Shown here one piece after another: positions 21,109-31,169 of a stretch of DNA of 39,448 nt. Positions within the stretch are counted from its first letter, which is position 1. The number at the start of each line of letters is the position of its first letter. The position numbers and the translations under genes were made by a program. A model generated the notes under the pieces. That model was not told where the DNA came from. It saw only the letters and a list, made by a program, of their open reading frames with translations, and ran no database searches. The stretch is from Nemertoderma westbladi (taxonomy: Eukaryota > Xenacoelomorpha > Nemertodermatida > Nemertodermatidae), in the NCBI GenBank assembly GCA_032718475.1, contig JAUCBJ010007181.1:1-39448 (forward strand). Direction: 5' to 3'.

Positions 21109-22629
21109 ATGGGTGCTTCTTCATCGAAATCGAGACATGGTAGTGCGAATCGCGTAGACGGAGACAAAAAGAAACACAAAGGCAAGAAAGACGGGAGGCC
21201 ATGGTCTACCCCAACCAGTCAGGACCGCAGCTCCCACGTTACAGAACGACCGGCCTCCTCCGTAAACAGCTCTCCCTCCAAGGAACTTAGTGCATCGCCC
21301 AATCGCACTACCATCCCCGCCTCAAATGACACAGTTAAAGACGTTATGATAAGTTACAGCCATCAGGACTGCGAGTTTATGCGACGGATACAAACAGGGT
21401 TGGAGACTAAAGGGTTGACGGTGTGGGTTGACGAGGTCAACCTTGGCGCCGGGGTTGAGTTTCTCAGTAAGATAGGTAAAGCCATCGTTGATTCTCGCTG
21501 TTTCCTAACCATTCTCTCCCCCAACTCCGTCGGTTCACACTACTGTAAGGATGAACTCGCTCTCGCTTATGTTTCTAGTAAACCTATATTTCCCGTCGCT
21601 TTAGCCTCCCAGGATAAACTTTTTCCGCTGATGGATTTCGGACAGAAATTAACTCTGTCCGCGATGAATTGGGTTTATTTCGAAAACGGAGCCGAATTCT
21701 CCGAAAGTTTCGGGAACCTCGCCGCTGAGATTCGTCGTCGTCTCGTCGAACTCGATTCGCCGGACACGGAAATCGCTACCGGTGCGCCGACGGAATCCCG
21801 CGAAACGAGTCGGAATGATTCTCCCAAGCGGGGTCCCCGCAACCGGAATATTCAACGGTGGTTGTCGGAATCCTCAGAGAAGGAAAACTTCTGGACGTCC
21901 AACTTCGCGGAGAAGCTCGACGTACCTTGGAAGAGTTTTGTCGCTTCGTTCATCGCGACGTACAACTCGGAGATCGATGGGATCATATCGAAAGCGGAAG
22001 ATCGTGGGTTCATTACCGACATCCTCCATCGGGAGTTGGCGGTACCGGATGAAACCGGGGAGATCGTAATGCGAGAAGCGTTCGACCACATGTGTTCGTA
22101 TTCGACCGGAGAAGAGAGCGGCAAAGAGAGTCGGTCCTTCTGGTTGGCCGTTCGCGCCAAGGTCATCGAATATTCCGCGATCCGGGAGGTCTTCGAGATG
22201 GAGTCGACGGTTCGAATCGATGCCATCGAAAATCTCGGTAAGTTCCGATCGTCCAACGTTCGCGAGGCGCTCCTCGATCTGTTGCGGAACGACGACGCAA
22301 ACTGCCGCGCCGTCGCTGCCATCGCGCTCGCCCGATCCGGGATCCCAGGCAACGCGCGCTCCACCCAACAGATCGTCCGACTGCTATCCGATAAGGATCG
22401 CCTCGTTCGGGAGTCCGCCTGTCTCGCTCTCGGACACATCCACGCGACTTCCGCCGTTCCGCGCCTCGTCTCCTTATGGCGGAATGATGTCATCTCGAGC
22501 GTCCGGGACGCCGCGTTACTCGCGTTGGAAGAGATCGGAGGCGACGAAGCTAATAAAGCGATACACGTCACTAAAGTGTTGGCCCAGGAGATCGGGAAGT
22601 TAACCCGCCCCTCGGATACTAGGTTGTAA
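21109..22629 (+). CDS. TIR-HEAT repeat protein, N-myristoylation signal
   Basis: A 506-residue intact single-exon gene. The ATG at 21109 has a strong context (G at -3 and +4) and gives MGASSSKSR, a classic N-myristoylation sequence, followed by a polybasic stretch (KKKHKGKKDGR, 20-30). Residues 31-75 are Ser/Pro-rich. A TIR domain covers about 76-212: box-1-like DVMISYSHQD (78-87), LTVWVDEVNLGAGVEF (103-118), SRCFLTILSPNSVGSHYCKDEL (split at 129-150), FPVAL. Glu117 falls where NAD-cleaving TIRs such as SARM1 carry their catalytic Glu. A helical region of unknown family (247-365) follows, then HEAT-like repeats (368-480), seen as REALLDLLRNDDANCRAVAA and RESACLALGHI. I infer a membrane-anchored signalling or NAD-consuming effector. 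The substrate, partner and organism-level role are not determinable here. Confidence 0.88.
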   Translation: MGASSSKSRHGSANRVDGDKKKHKGKKDGRPWSTPTSQDRSSHVTERPASSVNSSPSKELSASPNRTTIPASNDTVKDVMISYSHQDCEFMRRIQTGLETKGLTVWVDEVNLGAGVEFLSKIGKAIVDSRCFLTILSPNSVGSHYCKDELALAYVSSKPIFPVALASQDKLFPLMDFGQKLTLSAMNWVYFENGAEFSESFGNLAAEIRRRLVELDSPDTEIATGAPTESRETSRNDSPKRGPRNRNIQRWLSESSEKENFWTSNFAEKLDVPWKSFVASFIATYNSEIDGIISKAEDRGFITDILHRELAVPDETGEIVMREAFDHMCSYSTGEESGKESRSFWLAVRAKVIEYSAIREVFEMESTVRIDAIENLGKFRSSNVREALLDLLRNDDANCRAVAAIALARSGIPGNARSTQQIVRLLSDKDRLVRESACLALGHIHATSAVPRLVSLWRNDVISSVRDAALLALEEIGGDEANKAIHVTKVLAQEIGKLTRPSDTRL

Positions 22630-23075
22630 AGTAAGGGTTGTAAAGTGAACAACAATAATACTTTATTTTCTGTAATCTAGTGAGTTTATTAGCATCAACT
22701 ACCTGTCATTTATACAAATATAAATATAATGTATTATTGAGTTATTAAATCACATTTGATAATTAATTATTCAGCATTATATAAATCTAGAGATTTAATT
22801 ATAATAAAATAACATATACCAGTAATATTAATAATATAGGCCATTTATGATTATTACGAATATCTAGTAAATTTTTATATTTTCAGACTTACATTAATTC
22901 ATAGTCACATAAAGTTTGAGACATATCTATTATGAGTTTTAGACTGAATTTTCAATGTCATCTACAAACACAAAATGGGTCAGTCGCACCCCAGTTATTA
23001 TTCGAATAACTGGTGGACTATTGATTGACACCTAGATTTACTATTGGTGTTTCAAATGTTTTGCGATATTATTGA
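22630..23075. other. AT-rich spacer after the TIR-HEAT gene
   Basis: Contains AATAATACTTT-rich sequence just after the stop. No gene or clear repeat is seen. Confidence 0.4.
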
Positions 23076-23969
23076 CAGGGATGGTATAACGAAAATAAAG
23101 TTTCGTTTAGTTTAGTTTCGTTTCCTACATTTTAAATTCATTTTGGTTTCGTCTTCTAAATTTTATTGTTTTAAATAATTTTAAAGTAACTATTTACTTA
23201 CAGAAAGATTATAAGAATCTATGAGAGAGAAGATTATATAGTGTGAGGTTTATTAAAATCCAAGTGTCCTCGAGGATGTTAATAGAAGCGAAAACTATTT
23301 TATTAAAAAGAGAACAGCTTTATTTCTTAAATTTTAATTGTTCAGTTTCATTTTAATTATATTTACCATTAACAATGTAAATAGGGTGGTTTTTTGGATT
23401 CCCCATTATTTCTCGGCCCAATGGAAAAGAAAGATTTTCGAATGGAAATTTAAAAAAACCCTCGTTCAGCTTACAGTATGACTTTACTTAACATTGTATT
23501 GTATAATGCAGCGGTTCTAGTTAGTATACGGACATACAGTAAAATGAAACTAAGTGCTGATCGGCCTGGCTACCTGTACCGGTAACGGGGGTTGATTCGT
23601 GTGTCCGATGGGCGCTACTGGATTCGCACCAATTCTCACCCGCCGTATACAATCACACGCCATATAAAGTTATGCATTCTGTGCATCCTCTTTTACTTCC
23701 GTAGTTACATAATATTTCAATTTTTTAATAGAAATGTAAATATACGGAACTGTCTAGTTGCTGTATTGGAGCCAGTAATTTATTGAGTACTGCCTTAGGT
23801 TTACATTACGACAATTTTAGAGAAAATGATCATCTTTATTTATCATTTTTTTTAAATTACTAACTAGATTATTACTTTTATACTATAATACTGTTTCGTT
23901 TAGTTATTTACATATATTTTAATTTTTTTTTTCGTTACGTATTTTGTTCTTTTCGTTATGCCATCCCTG
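23076..23969. mobile_element. hAT-like nonautonomous element (894 bp)
   Basis: The left end CAGGGATGGTATAACGAAAA and the right end TTTTCGTTATGCCATCCCTG are inverted over 20 bp with one mismatch. The CAGGGATGG start is typical of hAT elements. The flanking octamers ATTATTGA (23068-23075) and ATTATGAA (23970-23977) match at six of eight positions, consistent with an aged 8-bp target duplication. No transposase is encoded. Confidence 0.7.
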
Positions 23970-24939
23970 ATTATGAATATAATTTTAGAAACGTTTAGGG
24001 GGACAGGGTTTTGTATACAGCCTATTTTTAACGCAATATACAAACTTAACTGTAATAAATATGACACATAAACTCACTATATTTCACGGACATAAGGTGG
24101 TATACCGGTTCCAGTAGTAGCCGTATGGCCCGCATGGGTAATTATCATTCCTATTTTTTCCATAAAATATTAATCGCTACAAATTAAACTATGACTCGAT
24201 TGCTAAACGCTTCGTTTTTGTATTTTAGTTTAATAATTATAATTATTATTCAATGCATATTCGCGGATCCCATCAGTAAATCATTTGGTTGGTTTATGGC
24301 TTAACGCTTTATTTAATCTTTACTGTTTTTTTTATTTCCCCTACACCAGCTTTAATACTGTTACTCCTACGTTGTTTAAAAGTCGTCGCCCTGGCAATAA
24401 ACATAATTGTCATTCTCCCATATTTAATATTACAACTGTTATTGTTTATACATTTTAAGCAATTTATTGCTGAAAATTTATTTTCAACGGGCTAACTATA
24501 ATATCTTAGTGATTTTAATTTAACAGTATTATTTTAATCGTACCAAGGTGCGTTGCGTACCTAATCAGTTAATACAATCATTAATTAATACCATTTGTGT
24601 CTACCCAATAGATCGCACTTATGGCTGTCTATCCCCTTAAATTGCACTTTTTATTGCCCTTGCCTTCCTCCCACCAGTAATGTATTCCCACATGTGTATT
24701 TATATGTTTGTTAAATTATTAACTGTATATTATATAAAGTGCAGGAATACTTTGCACATCATTTTTTATTTAATTTTCTTGATTCTTTGATTTTCTTGAA
24801 TTGTGCTAAATTTTGTATATTTTACAAATCGTTAAACAATGTAATTCTACAATTATGATTTTAATGTTATTCTTGAAATGTTAACTGAAAAAAACTATCA
24901 GTAAAGTACAACTTTAAATAATGAAATGTTATGAATGTT
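23970..24939. other. AT-rich spacer
   Basis: No gene, RNA or transposon end could be supported. Short open frames are hydrophobic and AT-driven. Confidence 0.4.
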
Positions 24940-26090
24940 GTGCAGACTGACAACGTCACTGAAGTCTAGACTTCCCAACCCACGGGGTGCAGACTGACAC
25001 CGTAACTGAAGTCTAGACTTCCCAACCCACGCCGTGCAGACTGACACCGTAACTGAAGTCTAGACTTCCCAACCCTCGGGGTGGAGACTGACACCATCAC
25101 TGAAGTCTAGACTTCCCAACCCACGGGGTGCAGACTGACACCGTCACTGAAGTCTAGACTTCCCAATCCACGGGCTGCAGACTGACACCGTCACTGAAGT
25201 CTAGACTTCCCAATCCACGGGGTGCAGACTGACACCGTCACTGAAGTCTAGACTTCCCAATCCACGGGCTGCAGACTGACACCGTCACTGAAGTTTAGAC
25301 TTCCCAATCCACGGGGTGCAGACTGACACCGTCACTGAAGTCTAGACTTCCCAACCCACGGGGTGCAGACTGACACCGTCACTGAAGTCTAGACTTCCCA
25401 ACCCACGCCGTGCAGACTGACCCCGTCACTGAAGTCTAGACTTCCCAACCCAGGGGGTGCAGACTGACACCGTCACTGAAGTCTAGACTTCCCAACCCAC
25501 GGGCTGCAGACTGACACCGTCACTGAAGTCTAGACTTCCCAACCCACGGGCTGCAGACTGGCACCGTTACTGAAGTCTAGACTTCCCAACCCACGGCCTG
25601 CAGACTGACACCGTCACTGAAGTCTAGACTTCCCAACACACGGGCTGCAGACTGACACCGTCACTGAAGTCTAGACTTCCCAACCCACGGGGTGCAGACT
25701 GACACCGTCACTGAAGTCTAGACTTCCCAACCCACGAGGTGCAGACTGACACCGTCACTGAAGTCTAGACTTCCCAACCCACGGGCTGCAGACTGACACC
25801 GTCATCGAAGTCTAGACTTCCCAACCCACGGGGTGTAGACTAACACCGTAACTGAAGTCTAGACTTCCCAACCCACGGGGTGCAGACTGACACCGTCACT
25901 GAAGTCTAGACTTCCCTATCCACGGGGTGCAGACTGACACCGTCACTGAGTCTAGACTTCCCAACACACGGGGTGCAGACTGACACCGTCACTGAAGTCT
26001 AGACTTCCCAATCCACGGGGTGCAGACTGACACCGTCACTGAAGTCTAGACTTCCCAATCCACGGGCTGCAGACTGACACCGTCACTGAA
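24940..26090. repeat. 47-bp minisatellite, 24 full units plus a half unit
   Basis: Units start GTGCAGACTGACACCGTCAC and end CCCAACCCACGGG. They hold the 47-bp period throughout except for one 1-bp deletion near 25950. Most units contain the perfect 14-bp palindrome GAAGTCTAGACTTC, which is conserved apart from rare single changes. Variants such as GGGG/GGGC/GCCG at the unit junction, and AACCC/AATCC, are interspersed. The array is sharply bounded and lies in a gene-free spacer. Confidence 0.96.
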
Positions 26091-26708
26091 TTGAATTGGC
26101 CTTGTAAGGATTACCAAATTATAATTAAAAGGTTCTCGGAATTTCATGAAACTGAAGATGTTTTTATTCTAGGAACATTTTGTAAAATAAATAACATCTG
26201 CAAGTTTTCTGTATAATAATTATTTAATTATAATATTTTGATATTTCATATTTGAATGTTGGGTTGTTACGAAAAAGGTCATTTTGGGTTTGAAGCAACT
26301 GCTAGCTTTTTCATAGTGTGCAAGTTCAGTGATATTTTTAAGATCTTGTTTTTATTACTGTATAATAGTCGATGAAATTCACCCGCTCAATGAGGTATTA
26401 ATTGTCAGTTTTGTGCGTGAGTAAGTTTTAAATTAACAGTTGAGTTACTTAATAGCGTGGCTATTTGTGCTTACCGGTATTATAATTTATGATTTTGAAT
26501 TGATGATTATGATTTTGTAATTTTATGATTTAAATTTTATTATTGTCATATTTTGAATAATATTTTTCATTGTAGTCGGCGCTATTTTCTGTATGATAAT
26601 TCGTGATTAACTTAATTCTAGTTTACGAACCTAAAAGTATTTAAACTCTAAATGTTAAATGATAGAATATATTTCATCACATTGGGATTTATATGAATTT
26701 TTGAGACA
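26091..26708. other. AT-rich spacer
   Basis: No gene or repeat recognised. Confidence 0.4.
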
Positions 26709-26936
26709 GGGGGGAAATTGGACGCAAAACCCGCCTTGGCGAATTAATATCCCGCCTCAATGTTAAATTCTAAATTTAGGGAAAGGAGCAGGTTACAGTG
26801 GCACGATATTTTAACCAAAACAATAAACTAAACACAATAGAACAGGTTACAGTTTTATTTTTGAGAGTAATCAGCTCATATTTGCGTCGAATTTCCCCTG
26901 GAGAGGGATGAATTTTTATTGCGTCCAGTTCCCCCC
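26709..26936. mobile_element. Small MITE with GGGGGGAAATTGGACGCA ends
   Basis: The left end GGGGGGAAATTGGACGCA (26709-26726) is inverted against GCGTCCAGTT plus a C run at 26921-26936. A second inner inverted copy of the end (GCGTCGAATTTCCCC) lies near 26884-26898. The element includes the GGAGCAGGTTACAG and AACCAAAACAATAAAC blocks also found near 135-415 and 36303-36585. A C-rich tract (to about 26947) follows. Confidence 0.6.
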
Positions 26937-27146
26937 CCCTCCCCCCCTATCTGGAATTTTTGACATTAACACATAATTAACCTTTTCATCAGGAACCTTA
27001 ATTAAAAAATTTCCTGGAATTATACAATAGAACGCATTCTATTATCCTTAATATTAACACAGTTCCGATTTAACCATTTCGCGTATTCGTGATCCTACAC
27101 TTACGAATATAATTGCAAATTCTACGTGAATTGTAAGTCAATTCTA

Positions 27147-28286
27147 TTATTTCTTCTGGTCTTGTATGTGAACCGCTTTAAAGTGTCTATTAAGGGAGCT
27201 TTGTATAGTGAATGTCTTATCGCAATCAGTGCAATCAAATCTAGTGCCTTCTTTGTGGATTATCTTGAAATGAGCTTTTAGGTGACTATTTGAAGAATAT
27301 TTTTTGTCGCACAAGCTGCACTCGTATTTGTTATCCTTGTTGCTGCTTTTGCTTTGCACGTCGCCTTTTAGATATTCGTTGCGGATAATTCCTTTACACG
27401 ATTCCATGTGCTTGTTCCGGTATCCTTTCCGAGTAAATGACTTTCCGCACTTTGCGCACACATGACTTGCGATGACACCTTGGTGGTCCGACTTCTTATG
27501 ATTCTTTAACAGATCATTCCTCGTAAACGATTTACTACATTCATCGCAATTGTACTTTTCCTCTCCATGGACTGATTTATTATGCCTCTTAAGTGAGGTA
27601 CTTAAGGTAAATATCATATCACATTTGGAGCATTTGAATTTACTTCCTTCGTGAACACTTCGTACATGTGTGTTCAGGTGACTATTTCTTGTGAATATTT
27701 TATCGCACAAGCTGCAGTTATACTTGTTACCATCATGAACCGATTTGATATGGATCTTTAGATAACCTTTTTGTCTAAACGATTTGGCACAATAACCACA
27801 AGTGTACTTCGTTACAGTAACTGAGCCTCTATGAACTAATTTAACATGATATTTCAGGTAGCCTTCTCGTGCAAATGGTTTACAACATTCGGAGCATTTA
27901 TATCTGATACTCAGATGTAAAGAATCCATATGCCGCCTCAGAGTTTGTTTAAGAATAAAGGATTTCCAACAAACAATACAGGTATGCTTGGTACTTCCGT
28001 GAACCGTATTCTCATGATTAATTGCGTAGTACTTTGAAGAAAATCGTTTTCCACATTTGGTGCATGTACAGTTATGTTTTTTACTTCCGTGTACCGTATT
28101 CACATGATTTCTAGCGTAATACTTGGATGCAAAACTTTTTCCACAATGTTCACAAGTATGTCGAAGACTGCAACTATAGTCTATCGGATGACAAATATTA
28201 CATTCGGTTAAACGATTGGTACGGTTTTTGGGATGCCCGCATCCAGACCAATATCCCTTCTTTCTATCCATAGACCAATATTCCAT
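27147..28286 (-). CDS. C2H2 zinc finger protein, 11 fingers
   Basis: Likely a nuclear DNA-binding protein. From the first in-frame ATG (28286) it has 379 residues. The frame stays open to about 28361 without an ATG, and that extension overlaps a dispersed repeat, so I exclude it. Eleven consecutive fingers follow residue ~42: HTCEHCGKSF, HNCTCTKCGKRF, HTCIVCWKSF, YKCSECCKPF, YTCGYCAKSF, YNCSLCDKIF, FKCSKCDMIF, YNCDECSKSF, HVCAKCGKSF, YECSLCDKKY, FDCTDCDKTF. The ninth ends in Cys instead of the second His (C2HC). Linkers are xVHGSKK/GNKYN-like rather than TGEKP. No KRAB, ZAD or BTB domain is visible. An upstream coding exon is possible. There are no disruptions. Confidence 0.85.
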   Translation of the reverse strand: MEYWSMDRKKGYWSGCGHPKNRTNRLTECNICHPIDYSCSLRHTCEHCGKSFASKYYARNHVNTVHGSKKHNCTCTKCGKRFSSKYYAINHENTVHGSTKHTCIVCWKSFILKQTLRRHMDSLHLSIRYKCSECCKPFAREGYLKYHVKLVHRGSVTVTKYTCGYCAKSFRQKGYLKIHIKSVHDGNKYNCSLCDKIFTRNSHLNTHVRSVHEGSKFKCSKCDMIFTLSTSLKRHNKSVHGEEKYNCDECSKSFTRNDLLKNHKKSDHQGVIASHVCAKCGKSFTRKGYRNKHMESCKGIIRNEYLKGDVQSKSSNKDNKYECSLCDKKYSSNSHLKAHFKIIHKEGTRFDCTDCDKTFTIQSSLNRHFKAVHIQDQKK

Positions 28287-28289
28287 TCT

Positions 28290-29879
28290 TCTAAGAAGGG
28301 GTTGTCGGTTCTGTAATGGCCTAACACCTAACTGCGAGGCAGGCGTTTCTAACCATAACAATAAACGGCGGCCACTTTACTGCTTTACCAATTGAGGGTC
28401 ACTCTATAACCAAAAAAATCAGACAGTCTAGCAATAGGTACCGGTCTGCCGGTAGGCAGCTGTAGAATGACAATTAGAAAGTTTGAAACAACGGTCACCA
28501 AATTAACAGGACTCCTGCTGTCCTGTTCAGCTGTTCTACACTGTAAACCCGTATGCAGTTTTTGAATTAACTTAGTTATGGTGAAACAACTTCACCATAA
28601 ACGAATGGCATCGTTACTATAACAATGTTATGGTGATGTAAACCATTAGTGAATTAGCCATTTTGCACACAAGTATGTTGTATTGAATATGGTATTTTTA
28701 CCATAACAATTTCGTGCTGTTTGTACCTTAGTTGTTTAGCTTTTCAATATAGACACTCAATTTCCTATTGGTTAATAGACTTTAGCGCCTTAAATTTAAG
28801 CATAGCCCCTTAACTTTGTAACTTCTGCTAACTTCACTGCTTCTGGTACCGGTACCGGTACTGCAGTAATCTAGTAGTAACAGTAAGTGCAGTGTTCTGG
28901 TGTTGGTTTGTCATATTCTGACATCACTTCATTTTACATTGATGTACCGGCAGACCGGTCAGACGGTAGCGGTAGGCGGTAGGTAGTACTGCATGTACTG
29001 TAGTACAGTCTGACACTGACAGACCTGCAGACTCAGAGACTGACAGTAGTAGCAGTAGGTAGCCTATCCAGTTGCCAGTTCAGCAGTATACAGGTATAGC
29101 TATAGGCTGATACAGTGATAGGCCTATTACATTATTGTATTGTTATTGCATTAGGTGTTAGGGCCTATTGTATTACATTATTGTATTAGGCCATTACCGT
29201 ACTGCATTAGGCAGAGTGTTAGTTAACTTAACCATCAATCGATATATTTTGCAACATTTGCAATTTGTACTTAAATAGGGCCTACCGGTTCATTGATTTA
29301 GTTTGCAGTTTTTTCTAAAATTTGTATCATACCTGCATACCGGTACTTAAAGGTTGATTTTGCAAAATTTGTGCTTAAATTCATTGATTTAGTTTGCAGT
29401 TTTTTCTAAAATGTTTTGTCTTATTTACTGGTGCCAGGATGTCACAATGCAATGACAGTCTTTCTCGTTTTTAAACTTCAATTTACTTGTTAAATAGGCT
29501 AGGCATATCAGCATATTGTTATATGTTAAATATCCTAAAATATTTTATCTTTACTCAGTTACTTAAACCTTATATTTGAAATTTGAAAAAATTTCAAATT
29601 ATAGCTGCTGCCCGGTACCGACTGACCGGTATTATTAAAAATTATATATAGGCCTACCGCTACCGGTATATAAATATAAGCAATTATTTAGGCCTATTAA
29701 AATAAATATATATATTTTTTTTTTTAATTTACCGGTACATTCCACATTCAGACATTAGGGCTGTAGGGTTAGCTCGCCAAACTGCCAAATTCTGGACAAA
29801 ATCTTATATTTTACTGTTTTAGGCTTGTATGCCAACATAGATTAGGCCTACTTTATTCCTTAATTTATCAGTTTTTCTA
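28290..29879. other. Spacer rich in AGGCCT and ACCGGT words
   Basis: No gene supported. 28345-28385 carries the CGTTTATTGTT..GGTTAGAAA block (reverse orientation) shared with 36303-36585. A ~60-bp block (CATTGATTTAGTTTGCAG onward) is directly duplicated at about 29290-29335 and 29379-29412. Palindromic words ACCGGT and AGGCCT are dense. Confidence 0.5.
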
Positions 29880-30793
29880 GGGTCCGACGAATTTGTACAA
29901 AAAAGTACCAAAAAATACTAAATAGTACAATATAGTACTAAAGAATACAAAAGAGTACCGGTACAATAAAGTACAAAAGAGTGCAAAAATAGTACAAAAG
30001 AGTACAAACGAGTGAGAAACGCTTGCAAAACGTGTATCCAAGTGTAGTTCAAATCGTTTAGAGGGGCGCACATGATGTGCAAAATAAAACAAAGCATTGT
30101 CTGTTTGTGGGGCGAGCCATGCATTGAGCGGGGGCTGATCTAGCAGTCAGAGAGTAGGCCCCTTTTACAATACAATCTTATGAGTTTTAATGCAGCCTTT
30201 TGTGTTCAAAAAACACAAAAAACAGTCCCAAGCCTGCAAAATTGCAGAGGGAGAACTCAATAAAGTTGCAGATAGAGGCGTACATACAGACATACATAGC
30301 CTACATAATGTACAGTAGCATACAGTCTATCCTTCATTATATGGGCTACTTTAAGACTATGACCTGAATTTTGAGTCTCAGTTATATGAGTTTTATCTAC
30401 CCAGTACTGCATAGTATTGCATTATATTGTATTATACGAACTGTAGCCTATTTCTACTTGTAAGCCAGTCAAAATCTACATGAATCAAAGTTCTGTCAAT
30501 CATTTCATACTGACCACAGAACCAAGGCCGCTAGTGATTGACACTGTAGCGGCTGAGCGGCGCATTTTTCGGTCCCATTCAGCCATTGCATTTGCTTACA
30601 ATTAATTATATTTATATATACAAGTGTAGTGTAGTGTAGACTACACTGGTATACACGTTTTGTATGCGTTTCTCACTCGTTTGTACTCTTTTGTACTATT
30701 TTTGCACTCTTTTGTACTATTTTTGCACTTTATTGTACTCTTTTGGACTATATTGTACTATTTTGTACTTTTTTGTACAGATTCGTCGGACCG
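29880..30793. mobile_element. Foldback/long-TIR DNA transposon with 9-bp target duplication
   Basis: Both ends start GGTCCGACGAAT and TGTACAAAAAAGTAC in inverted orientation. The arms stay alignable for about 160 bp (29880-30045 and 30628-30793), down to GAGTGAGAAACGC and AAAACGTGTAT. The arms are built of reiterated AGTACAAAA-like units. The perfect 9-bp duplication GTTTTTCTA flanks the element at 29871-29879 and 30794-30802. A 9-bp duplication with long TIRs resembles Mutator-like elements. No transposase lies between the arms. A TGTGGGGCGAGCCA end of another MITE lies inside at 30106. Confidence 0.85.
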
Positions 30794-31169
30794 GTTTTTC
30801 TATACATTGGACTAATTAATCATTAAATATTTGGACTAATTACGAATTAAGCCTAATCCGGTGTACTTTAGAAAAAAAAAACTTAACTTATTCCTTCTGA
30901 CCTCCATCTGTCCATATTACTGTATTAACTTAAGGGCTTATGTTAATATATAATATAGATCAGTAGATATAGCAATAGCAATAGCAGCAAGGCTGTGCTA
31001 TAACCAGAGTCCAGAACAGTGTAAGGATTTATTTTACTATTAATACTCTGCTGCTGTAGGCCCTACTAATACAGTCTGACAGTAATAAGCCTAATTTTTA
31101 GCAGAGATATTTTCCCAATAGGCCTATTGACAGCAGTATTGATCGAAATAATATTATATATATACGCTT
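30794..31169. other. Region upstream of the transposase-like gene
   Basis: AT-rich with short AGCAATAGCA repeats near 30970. It starts with the right copy of the 9-bp duplication of the foldback element. No transposon end matching a sequence downstream of the pair was recognised. Confidence 0.4.

Noticed and set aside
21109-22629. Bacterial contamination or recent horizontal transfer as the source of the intronless TIR gene
   Set aside because: It lies between eukaryotic LINEs and minisatellites, has a Kozak-type start and a eukaryotic myristoylation signal, and codon use resembles ADPRH and DDX51 in the same window. Transfer is not excluded but not supported.
6073-22629. A functional ADP-ribose/NAD gene cluster of ADPRH with the TIR protein
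   Set aside because: The genes are 14 kb apart on opposite strands with several transposons between them; proximity alone is not evidence.
24940-26090. CRISPR-like regular repeats
   Set aside because: Units are directly contiguous with no unique spacers, and the context is an animal nuclear genome; it is a minisatellite.
28287-28361. N-terminal extension of the zinc-finger frame
   Set aside because: It lacks an ATG and its first part is a dispersed repeat block.
30106-30119. A complete second copy of the TGTGGGGCGAGCCAC MITE
   Set aside because: Only one end is present; the matching inverted end could not be found in the following kilobase.
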